Source of the DNA: Chryseobacterium phosphatilyticum
GTDB taxonomy: Bacteria; Bacteroidota; Bacteroidia; Flavobacteriales; Weeksellaceae
Direction: 5' to 3'
Assembly (NCBI RefSeq): GCF_002899825.2
Contig: NZ_PPED02000004.1
Coordinates: 496,001-560,000, forward strand
Length of the DNA: 64,000 bases
Shown: positions 57,575 through 64,000 of the stretch, piece after piece
Position numbering within the stretch: the stretch's first letter is position 1
Layout of the letters: each line of letters starts with the position of its first letter
The notes under the pieces: generated by a model
What the model saw: the letters and a program-made list of their open reading frames with translations, nothing else
Told to the model about the DNA's origin: nothing
Databases searched by the model: none
Translations under genes and position numbers: made by a program

Positions 57575-57868
57575 TTAAAGTGTTTTGATGTTTTTCCTGT
57601 CTTCATCCATTAACTGTTTTATTTTTCTTTCTTCCCACTGTTTTCCTAATCCAAAAACACTGACGGCATGAAATGTAACCCCTATTCCCCATCCTAACAT
57701 TGGCCATAAAAACCATAAATACCCGGGAGCTGTCATAACATTTAATATGGCCAGAAAAGGAATAATAACACAATAAGAAGTAAGGTTTCCGTAAAACCCC
57801 TTTAATTCTTTTACTCTTCTTGTTGCTTTTCTGTAAGCTAATTCGTCTTTGTTGGTGAAAGTTTCCAT
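57575..57868 (-). CDS. 2TM-domain protein b
   Basis: This encodes 97 residues with the full 2TM pattern: R-R-V-K-E-L-K-G-F-Y-G-N-L at 17-29, helix 1 (about 30-48), W-P-M-L-G-W-G-I-G and helix 2 (about 58-80), then K-Q-W-E-E-R-K-I-K-Q-L-M. It is very close to the C-terminal domain of the kinase at 60375, which suggests the kinase gained its tail from a paralogue of this gene. Function unknown; likely inner membrane. Confidence 0.9.
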   Translation of the reverse strand: METFTNKDELAYRKATRRVKELKGFYGNLTSYCVIIPFLAILNVMTAPGYLWFLWPMLGWGIGVTFHAVSVFGLGKQWEERKIKQLMDEDRKNIKTL

Positions 57869-57908
57869 TTTTTAATTTTTTAAAATGAGTTGTTTGTTTT
57901 TGTTGAGA

Positions 57909-57940
57909 CAAATGTATGGCAGTAAACCACCTCAAATCAA
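57909..57940 (-). promoter_or_regulatory. Promoter for 2TM b, 2TM c and the regulator
   Basis: On the minus strand a TTG at 57940-57938 is followed after 21 nt by a perfect TAnnTTTG (TACATTTG) at 57916-57909; the ATG is at 57868. It divides the cluster into at least two transcription units. Confidence 0.6.
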
Positions 57941-58083
57941 TTTTATCTTACCGAATGGTAGAATATGAATACTGAACTGTAAAAATGTTAATTCAGCGGA
58001 TGTTCTTGCTTTCTTTACATGGAATTTTTGGTATCCCCTTTAAACTTCCAGGCCAATATTCAACTTCAAAAGAGCGTTCTATC

Positions 58084-58653
58084 TCAATAAATAAAGGGAA
58101 TCAGTTTCTTTGTTTTTTTTCTGTATTCCAGATACTCTTCCCCAAACTGTTCTATCAAAGCTTGCTCTTCTACTTTTATTCTATAAGCAAATGCTAAAAA
58201 CGGAGGAACAAAAGCCAATGCTAATGACAGCCAGTTATTTAAATATAATCCAAGCCCAAGGGATGTAAGCAGGGAAAAAGTATAAGAGGGATGTCTGAGA
58301 TATTTGTAAAATCCTTGTTTCTTGATTTTATGATCTTGTCTTATGGTCACATCAACAGTGAAATACTTTCCCAGAGACCTTATCATTATAAATCTGAAAA
58401 TTATTCCGATCAGAATCAACCCTTCCCCTAGGTAAGAGATCCAGGATCCTGAGGCAATGGGAAATGTAGAATTATAAGAACTAATAACTGCTGCCATAAT
58501 AGAAAATGGAATAGCAAGCCATAAGATATTAAGGGTAGATTTGTCTTTATCCTTTCTATCTCCTCTATCTGATTTTAACATATTTTTGTAAAGGAATTCA
58601 CTGAGAAACCATGCCACCATGGAAATGGTGAAAAGAATTGATAGGGTATTCAT
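58084..58653 (-). CDS. Isoprenylcysteine/phospholipid methyltransferase-like membrane protein
   Basis: This encodes 189 residues with about five transmembrane helices. The C-terminal part has the ICMT/PEMT signature: F-T-V-D-V-T-I-R-Q-D-H near residue 125, Y-K-Y-L-R-H-P-S-Y near 138-146, and R-I-K-V-E-E-Q-A-L near 165 followed by G-E-E-Y-L-E-Y. These motifs bind S-adenosylmethionine and a lipid-like substrate. It lies between the 2TM genes, so a link to their membrane signal system is possible. Confidence 0.87.
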   Translation of the reverse strand: MNTLSILFTISMVAWFLSEFLYKNMLKSDRGDRKDKDKSTLNILWLAIPFSIMAAVISSYNSTFPIASGSWISYLGEGLILIGIIFRFIMIRSLGKYFTVDVTIRQDHKIKKQGFYKYLRHPSYTFSLLTSLGLGLYLNNWLSLALAFVPPFLAFAYRIKVEEQALIEQFGEEYLEYRKKTKKLIPFIY

Positions 58654-58748
58654 TTCATAAAATTTTATTAAAAATAAATGATTGAAAGGGTGGTAAAAAG
58701 AATTTGTAATATGGCAGAATTGCGTTCATTACTTATGTTTTCTCTTTT

Positions 58749-59057
58749 TTACTTAGATTCCTTCTGCTTGCCCATCATCTCTTTGATTTTTCTATCCTCC
58801 CATTTCTTTACATAATTGGATTTGGGTAGAAATACAGTTATACCGTGTGCTACAAGTCCAATTCCCCACAACGTTGCGGTAAAGAAATTTTTAAATTGGA
58901 AATACGATTCTCCAGGTTCAAGCTCTGAGTAATTGTAAAAGACAATAAGAATATTTACAACCAGATAGGCAAATAGATGCGTATAAAAAGCTCTTAAACT
59001 CTCTACCTGTTTTTTGGCTTGCTGATATTGAATATCATTTTCGTCAAATGTTTCCAT
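58749..59057 (-). CDS. 2TM-domain protein a
   Basis: This encodes 102 residues: Q-A-K-K-Q-V-E-S-L-R-A-F-Y then helix 1 (about 27-45), a longer loop (L-E-P-G-E-S-Y-F-Q), helix 2 (about 58-80), and V-K-K-W-E-D-R-K-I-K-E-M-M. It is the most divergent of the three stand-alone 2TM proteins. Its start overlaps the kinase gene by 14 bp, so it is translationally coupled to it. Confidence 0.9.
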   Translation of the reverse strand: METFDENDIQYQQAKKQVESLRAFYTHLFAYLVVNILIVFYNYSELEPGESYFQFKNFFTATLWGIGLVAHGITVFLPKSNYVKKWEDRKIKEMMGKQKESK

Positions 59058-60375
59058 TGTTTCGATTTTTTTGTTGATCCATTATTTCTCTTATTTTTTT
59101 GTCCTGCCATGAGTCTCCGAGTCCAAAAATCCGGAGTGCCCGGAATGCCAGTGCAATTCCCCATCCAATGGCCGGATACCAGAACCAGTGATTTCTGGTT
59201 CCCGTCATCAGGTTGATAAAAACAAGAAAAGGAATAATAATGCAGTAAGAAATAAGGTTGCTATAAAATCCCTTTATTTCTTTCACTCTCTTTTGTGCCT
59301 TTTTGTAAGCTTTATATTCATCTTCAGGTTCTTTATTGATAGCGTTAGGTTTATCTGATAACATCGGAAGTTTTACTTTAAAATAATTTTCGGATTTTTC
59401 AATGAAAACATTCCTTTTGGTCAGTAAGGAATATCGTTGAACAATATTACTCAGTCCTATTCCTGAGCTCTCTTTAATTTGTTCTCTTACCTGCAGGTTA
59501 TTCTCAATACAAAGCGTATCACCATCGGAAAATATTCTTATCATCAATGGTTTTGACGAAGTGGCAAAATTATGTTTGATACAGTTTTCCAATAACAGCT
59601 GTAATGAAAGTGGAACTACGTAGTTACGGTAATTTTCTTTTTCTACTTCAAAAGCGAAATCTACACTATCTTCAAATCTTGTTTTCAAAAGATCACAATA
59701 TATCTTTGCAAATTCTATCTCATCTTCTACTGTTACCAGCTCTTTATCTTTTTGTTCAAGTACATAGCGGTAAATCTTTGACATTGAAGCTGTAAACTTT
59801 TGGGCCTGCTGAGGATTTTCATCAATTAACGAACTTAAAACATTCAAAGAGTTAAAAAGAAAATGAGGATCGAGCTGGTTTTTTAAACTCTCAAACTGTG
59901 CGTTGGCAGACTTGGCAATAAGCTTTTGTTCTACCACCTCTTTTTTGGAAGTCTTTCTGAGCTCTTCCATGAATCCTTTAGCATGAAGAAAGGTGGTAAT
60001 CAACAGGGCAATATTGATCATAAACCAATTGGTAAGCCCATATTTGCTTGAGAAAAAATCTTCGATCGTTGCGGTTTTCTGAATCACTACATAATTCATA
60101 AAGTTGCAAAAATAGACCAGAATAAAGTTTCCGATAACAATGGAAATAATACTCAGGACAGCTCTTGTTCTGGTTGCTTCAGACCACGGAAATTTTTTAT
60201 TGAGATATTCATTAATAAACCCGTTTCCAAACCCCAATACAAAAGAATACATTGTTGATAGCAACAAAGTGATCATAAAAGTATGAAGATCTTTGCGATC
60301 ATTAAAGAACAAAAAGAAGAACAATGTTGTTCCTAATGAGGTCCAGAGAAGTATTATACCATATTTACGCTTCAT
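59044..60375 (-). CDS. LytS-type histidine kinase fused to a 2TM domain
   Basis: This encodes 443 residues from the ATG at 60375. Four N-terminal transmembrane helices lie within residues 6-132. The His_kinase domain has phospho-acceptor His171 (Q-L-D-P-H-F-L-F-N-S-L-N) and an N-box (L-L-L-E-N-C-I-K-H-N-F) near 265. From about residue 355 a complete 2TM domain follows (R-V-K-E-I-K-G-F-Y, then G-W-G-I-A-L-A-F). That domain is nearly the same as 2TM protein b at 57575. The kinase would signal to the LytTR regulator at the end of the cluster, and the 2TM part could mediate contact with the stand-alone 2TM proteins. Confidence 0.93.
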   Translation of the reverse strand: MKRKYGIILLWTSLGTTLFFFLFFNDRKDLHTFMITLLLSTMYSFVLGFGNGFINEYLNKKFPWSEATRTRAVLSIISIVIGNFILVYFCNFMNYVVIQKTATIEDFFSSKYGLTNWFMINIALLITTFLHAKGFMEELRKTSKKEVVEQKLIAKSANAQFESLKNQLDPHFLFNSLNVLSSLIDENPQQAQKFTASMSKIYRYVLEQKDKELVTVEDEIEFAKIYCDLLKTRFEDSVDFAFEVEKENYRNYVVPLSLQLLLENCIKHNFATSSKPLMIRIFSDGDTLCIENNLQVREQIKESSGIGLSNIVQRYSLLTKRNVFIEKSENYFKVKLPMLSDKPNAINKEPEDEYKAYKKAQKRVKEIKGFYSNLISYCIIIPFLVFINLMTGTRNHWFWYPAIGWGIALAFRALRIFGLGDSWQDKKIREIMDQQKNRNNGNI

Positions 60376-60392
60376 GATTCGTTTTCTTAACT

Positions 60393-60400
60393 CAAAATTA
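60393..60400 (-). promoter_or_regulatory. -7 promoter element for the kinase-2TM gene
   Basis: On the minus strand TAATTTTG is a perfect TAnnTTTG match 17 nt before the ATG at 60375. A TTTG at 60421-60418 lies 17 nt further upstream. A start at 60420 would fall inside this promoter, so it is not used. Confidence 0.5.
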
Positions 60401-60467
60401 GTTTTTATTAAAGGTATCAAAAATTATTTCTTACCGAAGGGTGCTTTTTCATTCCTGAACGGGACAA

Positions 60468-60494
60468 AAAAGCCTTCACTGAATGAAGGCTTTT
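60468..60494 (-). terminator. Terminator after the receptor operon
   Basis: A perfect 11-bp stem (60468-60478 with 60484-60494) has a 5-nt loop. On the minus strand a T-rich run follows. It ends the TonB-dependent receptor operon. Confidence 0.8.
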
Positions 60495-60501
60495 ATTAAG
60501 A

Positions 60502-61161
60502 TTATTTTGTTGCTTCTACCGGCAGACTTATAAAATATTCTGCTTCGGCTTTCCCCCAGTTCGGATCTAAAGATGTTTTCGGTTTGTAGGCATTAAATTT
60601 TGCCAATGCAGCTTTAAATTGCTCCACTCCTTTGGTTTTACTTCCTCCATATTGTTCCGGGGTAAAATAGGTATCTTCTGCTTTAATCAAAGCTATTCTC
60701 GGATTGCCCGGATCCAGTTTCTCAGCAATATTAAGTTCTTCTCCAGCTCTTGCTCCATCCGTCATGTAGCGTTGCTGAGGATTTACCATCATTCGCATAG
60801 AATAAGCCATTTTTCTTAATAAATGAATTTCAGCATTATCAGCTCCTGCAAGATTCTGCGCCATCCCCAGGTATTTTTCGGCCTGCGCAGCAACCCCATC
60901 GAGATCCTGCATCTGTCCTCCGCGCATCATAATTCTTCCTTTCTGAATTGAGGCAAAAGCAGCATAGTATTGCGGAAGCCATTGAGAACTTTCTTTACTT
61001 CCTATCCTTTGAAAATCATTGGCCAGGGTCTGAAAGTCTTCTGCTGTTTTGCAGGTTTCAATTTTTGCAATTTTCTCAGTCATTATTTTTTCATAATCTG
61101 TCTGAGCAAAAGCACTTAAGCTCATAAAAGCTAAAGCAAAGCTTAAAAGGTATTTTTTCAT
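60502..61161 (-). CDS. Secreted TPR-like protein of a receptor operon
   Basis: This encodes 219 residues from the ATG at 61161 (an ATG three codons upstream is possible). The signal peptide is M-K-K-Y-L-L-S-F-A-L-A-F-M, ending near A-F-A-Q, residue 20. The mature part is helical with TPR-like pieces (Y-L-G-M-A-Q-N-L-A near 110, L-N-I-A-E-K-L-D-P-G-N-P near 150). It lies 48 bp downstream of the TonB-dependent receptor gene and is cotranscribed with it, so it may be a periplasmic partner of that receptor. Function unknown. Confidence 0.7.
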   Translation of the reverse strand: MKKYLLSFALAFMSLSAFAQTDYEKIMTEKIAKIETCKTAEDFQTLANDFQRIGSKESSQWLPQYYAAFASIQKGRIMMRGGQMQDLDGVAAQAEKYLGMAQNLAGADNAEIHLLRKMAYSMRMMVNPQQRYMTDGARAGEELNIAEKLDPGNPRIALIKAEDTYFTPEQYGGSKTKGVEQFKAALAKFNAYKPKTSLDPNWGKAEAEYFISLPVEATK

Positions 61162-61209
61162 ACTGTTCATTTTAAAAGTTAGTAATAAGGTTCTTCGAAG
61201 TTAGTTTTT

Positions 61210-63456
61210 TTATAGATTATTATTGATAGCGTCTTGTGTTTTATCTGCTCCGAAGCTTATAAAGGCTCCCACAAATATAAACGTGTTGACCGGAGGAACT
61301 ACTGCCGAGCTTCTTGTTCCATCTACTGAAAAATTATAGCCATACACATTTTTCGACCCCAGGACATTGGTAATACTCAGTACGAACACCGTAAATGCCC
61401 GCGCATCCTTTTTTCCAAGATTGGGAAGATAATTGATACTGAAATTAAGTGCGTTATAATCCTTCAGTCTTCCTTCATTTCTGGTATAATTGACTGCTTT
61501 TCCATTATCATAGGTAGAAGCAATATCATAGTAAGGTCGCCCTTTGGCATAAGTGTATGACAGGTTTGCTCCAAGTTTCCATTCAGGAATAAATCTTTTT
61601 ACTACAGCTGAAAGGGTGTGCTCTGCTGCAAAACCTGGTTTGAGACTCACCGGATAATTAAGAAAATCTCTTTTTGAATCCAGGAATGAATAGGTAATCC
61701 AGTAATCGATATTCTTAAATGTTTTTTTATTATCTCTCCAGAACAATTCAAGTCCTTTGGCATAGCCATAACCATCATTATTCATGGCTGTTTGTACCTG
61801 TTGGTTTTGTTCTTTGTCTGGTGTGACATTAAATGTTTTAATCAACTGATCATATTTTTTATAAAAAGCCTCGAAACGTAAGGTTCTTCCTTCGGAAGCT
61901 CTCTGAATCTGAAAAATATAATGTTGTGATTTTTGAAAATCCAGATTCGCCGATCCGTTAATATACTTACTTTCGGGATTCTGATAAAAAAGACCGTATG
62001 CAAAAGAGGTTGTCCAGTCTTTGGCAAACCGATAGGCCAATGCGAAACGAGGCGCAATATTCGTTTTATTCAAATAGGATGAATACTCTGCTCTCACTCC
62101 TATCTTAGCAGATAATGCATTGCTGAAGCCCAGATCTGTCTCTGCAAAAGCTGAAGAAATCAAATCTTTATACCGTTTGTTCACCTGCTCAAAGTCTAGT
62201 TTTTCATTCGTGTTGTTGAACTCCAAACCACCCCTTACAGCACTGATCCTGTTTATTTTTCTTTCCAGAACAGCTTTGAAATTGAGATAGTTTCCATCTG
62301 TTAATAATCTGGTTTTACCTGATTCTACTTCGTTGGTTTCGGTAGAGAAGTTAAGATCTGATTTGTTATATGAGTATGATCCCCCCACATTGAAAAGGTA
62401 TTTTCCGAATTTCTGTCTGAAGGAGAGATTGTGATAGGTGTTTGCTCCGTTCAATCTTACCAGGGCAAAATCATATCCGGGTTCAAGACTCTCTGTTTTC
62501 ACACCCATTTTGTTGGAATTATACATTCCATAGTATTTTAAAAATCCTCCTGATTTTGTTTTAATTCTAAAGTTGAAATCACTGTTCAGTCCTTTGGGAG
62601 CTTCAATAAAATTAGTATTAAAGTTAAAAACCTTTTGCATCAGATTCAGCATTGAATATCCCAGCGTCGCTCCGTAGGAATGGCTTTTATCTTCACTAAG
62701 ACTCTGAAAACCAGCACTTAAAAAGATTGGCGAGATTCCAAAATCATAGGAACTCTGATCCGGAAGGTCAACACTCTCCAGTAATAAAGCCCCGGAAAGA
62801 GCCTGTCCGTATAAAGCAGAATATCCGCCGCTAGAGAATATATTTCCTTTAAACAGAGAGGTATTGAACTGATCCCTTCCTGCAATTCCCGGAATAGAAT
62901 TGGAGAAGTAGTTGTTGATAAGGCTGCCGTCCATAAAAATTTTGGTTTCCGTTCCTGTTCCTCCTCTGATGAACAGCCCTTCAGTACCTCCTACTTTCTG
63001 TACTCCCGGAAGATACGTTAAAGCTGAAGAAATTTGTCCGTCAGCACCGGCTGTAGTATAGATATCAATCGGAGAAAGCAGTGCCGTAGCTCTTTTTTTA
63101 TCACTGGCCTCGATAGAGCCCGCAGAAACGACTACGGCATCGATTTCACTGATTTGTTCTTTAAGCTGTACATTCAACATTACCTCCTGGTTGTCAATAA
63201 CAATACTTCTTTCCACTTCTTCATACTTGGGATGAGTAAATGTTAATATGTGATTCCCTTTTTCAGTCGTTTCAAAAGAAAAATTTCCCTGAGCATCGGT
63301 GGTTGCACCATCATATGAATCTTTTAAAGTGACATTTACTTCTCCTATTCCTTTGTTTCTATAGGTTACTTTTCCTGAAACTTTCATCTGAGAATATCCC
63401 AGTATAAAAGCAAAAGAGGCAATAAGAAACAGGATTTTTTGTCCTTGAGTTTTCAT
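61210..63456 (-). CDS. TonB-dependent outer-membrane receptor
   Basis: This encodes 748 residues from the ATG at 63456; an in-frame TTG at 63477 falls inside the promoter box. After the signal peptide comes a CarboxypepD_reg-like domain (about 25-105, G-K-V-T-Y-R-N-K-G-I-G-E-V). A plug domain follows (about 115-220, G-V-Q-K-V-G-G-T-E-G-L-F-I-R-G-G), then a 22-stranded barrel (about 230-745). The barrel end is F-V-G-A-F-I-S-F-G near residue 735. It imports a substrate across the outer membrane using the Ton motor encoded at 32-34 kb. No SusD partner is adjacent, so glycan uptake is not indicated; the substrate is unknown. Confidence 0.93.
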   Translation of the reverse strand: MKTQGQKILFLIASFAFILGYSQMKVSGKVTYRNKGIGEVNVTLKDSYDGATTDAQGNFSFETTEKGNHILTFTHPKYEEVERSIVIDNQEVMLNVQLKEQISEIDAVVVSAGSIEASDKKRATALLSPIDIYTTAGADGQISSALTYLPGVQKVGGTEGLFIRGGTGTETKIFMDGSLINNYFSNSIPGIAGRDQFNTSLFKGNIFSSGGYSALYGQALSGALLLESVDLPDQSSYDFGISPIFLSAGFQSLSEDKSHSYGATLGYSMLNLMQKVFNFNTNFIEAPKGLNSDFNFRIKTKSGGFLKYYGMYNSNKMGVKTESLEPGYDFALVRLNGANTYHNLSFRQKFGKYLFNVGGSYSYNKSDLNFSTETNEVESGKTRLLTDGNYLNFKAVLERKINRISAVRGGLEFNNTNEKLDFEQVNKRYKDLISSAFAETDLGFSNALSAKIGVRAEYSSYLNKTNIAPRFALAYRFAKDWTTSFAYGLFYQNPESKYINGSANLDFQKSQHYIFQIQRASEGRTLRFEAFYKKYDQLIKTFNVTPDKEQNQQVQTAMNNDGYGYAKGLELFWRDNKKTFKNIDYWITYSFLDSKRDFLNYPVSLKPGFAAEHTLSAVVKRFIPEWKLGANLSYTYAKGRPYYDIASTYDNGKAVNYTRNEGRLKDYNALNFSINYLPNLGKKDARAFTVFVLSITNVLGSKNVYGYNFSVDGTRSSAVVPPVNTFIFVGAFISFGADKTQDAINNNL

Positions 63457-63474
63457 AGTTTTTAATATCTGGAT

Positions 63475-63482
63475 CAAAAATA
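63475..63482 (-). promoter_or_regulatory. -7 promoter element for the receptor operon
   Basis: On the minus strand TATTTTTG is a perfect TAnnTTTG match 18 nt before the ATG at 63456. It decides against the TTG start at 63477. Confidence 0.5.
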
Positions 63483-63490
63483 ATATGAAA

Positions 63491-63566
63491 AATGCCTTCC
63501 TGTAAAAAAATAATTACTGAAAGGCATTCTTTTGTGTCCGAATGGTAAAAAGGGCTGGAAGTTACT
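63491..63566. repeat. Inverted repeat and dispersed GCTGGAAGTTACT motif
   Basis: AATGCCTT (63491-63498) and AAGGCATT (63521-63528) can form a hairpin with a 22-nt loop. The 13-mer GCTGGAAGTTACT at 63554-63566 matches 20919-20931 exactly. No gene is seen in 63484-63690. Confidence 0.4.
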
Positions 63567-63690
63567 CTTAGTTATAGATACAGATATTCACTAGCCAATC
63601 AATTGGTTTTAAATGAAAGATCTTATTCTTTATAACCTTCACGACTTCCTTCTTCTATCTCCCCGCTTCAGGCTTCCTGCCTGAATTTAA

Positions 63691-64000
63691 TTACTGAATC
63701 GGAATACAAAAATCCACAATCATTTTTCCTTCGGGATGTTCCTTAAAGTTGGAATGATAGATTTCAAAAGGAAATGCTTTTCTCATTGAATAGTTGTGCT
63801 CATTCATCCATAAAAATAAGGATACCCAGCACTGTTCAAAATCGTTGAGTGTCACTTCACCGTTTCCGACTATAAATCTTCCCGCGTCAATGGTTTCGGA
63901 AAAGACTTCTCCTTTGGAATCTTCAAGCTTTTGATCCAGGAGCAAGCATGCATGAATCCTGACTTTATCCGGAGGTGTTACTTTGAAACTGTCATGATAA
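63691..64000 (-). CDS. GyrI-like/AraC effector-binding domain protein (5' end outside window)
   Basis: The frame is open from the right edge of the window to the stop at 63691, about 103 codons. An in-frame TTG at 63945 is internal. The residues at the edge (Y-H-D-S-F-K-V-T-P-P-D-K-V-R-I-H-A-C) match the GyrI-like small-molecule-binding domain. The C-terminus has G-R-F-I-V-G-N-G-E-V and F-K-E-H-P-E-G-K-M-I-V-D-F-C-I-P-I, also typical. It is either a stand-alone GyrI-like protein or the C-terminal part of an AraC-type regulator; the missing 5' part decides. Confidence 0.75.
   Translation of the reverse strand, partial: YHDSFKVTPPDKVRIHACLLLDQKLEDSKGEVFSETIDAGRFIVGNGEVTLNDFEQCWVSLFLWMNEHNYSMRKAFPFEIYHSNFKEHPEGKMIVDFCIPIQ

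Overview
The window looks like chromosomal DNA from a Flavobacteriia member close to Chryseobacterium. The pointers are low GC, many Bacteroidota-type promoters (TTTG/TTG, about 19-23 nt, then TAnnTTTG), a type IX secretion C-terminal sorting domain, a TonB-dependent receptor, LytS/LytTR two-component pairs, 2TM-domain proteins and GG-leader peptides. The species cannot be fixed from sequence reading alone. There is no rRNA, no CRISPR array, no prophage and no recognised transposase. Most of the region is compact core genome.

Layout. 1-7.2 kb: a surface-type lipoprotein entering from the left edge, a solitary eight-cysteine leader peptide, outer-membrane barrels, a LytS/LytTR pair and a T9SS-secreted DUF3472 protein. 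7.2-11.1 kb (minus strand): an MFS drug-efflux gene, an AraC regulator, thiL and a thioesterase. 11.2-14.8 kb: a BaiN/HI0933 flavoprotein, then a four-gene block in which two TonB-C-terminal-like secreted proteins bracket a DUF2306 membrane protein and a YARHG lipoprotein. 14.8-16.5 kb: a DUF2809 protein and two exported thioredoxin-fold proteins. 16.6-17.6 kb: five tandem genes for 52-53-residue peptides with a conserved GG/GA leader and a four-cysteine core ending in CC. 17.6-30.9 kb: mutS, bestrophin, a YwqK-like protein, an RNA methyltransferase, a CBS protein, nadK, fbaA, accD and a fused SpmA/SpmB-type protein. 31.0-34.0 kb: a four-helix-bundle gene bracketed by inverted heptamer repeats, then exbB-exbD-tonB. 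34-44 kb: a DUF885 peptidase, a DinB-like protein, nth, bcp, manC, a SprT-like protein, a TolC-family protein, folC and two tandem tRNA-Val genes. 44.2-47.9 kb: three glycosyltransferases with sufE among them. 48-52.7 kb: clpC, a barrel protein and mnmA. 52.8-56.3 kb: poorly characterised genes, including a Gly/Cys-tailed GRDP-like protein. 56.5-60.4 kb: a second LytS/LytTR system interleaved with 2TM proteins, one of them fused to the kinase. 60.5-64 kb: a TonB-dependent receptor operon and the 3' end of a GyrI-like gene.

How genes work together. ExbB/ExbD/TonB would power receptors such as the one at 61-63 kb. The glycosyltransferases, ManC and TolC fit envelope polysaccharide and export. 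NadK, Fba, AccD, ThiL and FolC are core metabolism.

The best candidate for an undescribed system is the five-gene Cys-rich peptide array, with divergently transcribed exported thioredoxins on one side and mutS on the other. No dedicated maturation or export enzyme is visible nearby. Two housekeeping enzymes have lost metal-binding cysteines: AccD lacks its zinc ribbon and Nth lacks its iron-sulphur cluster. A perfect 18-bp palindrome at the clpC promoter and several families of short inverted intergenic repeats also deserve attention.
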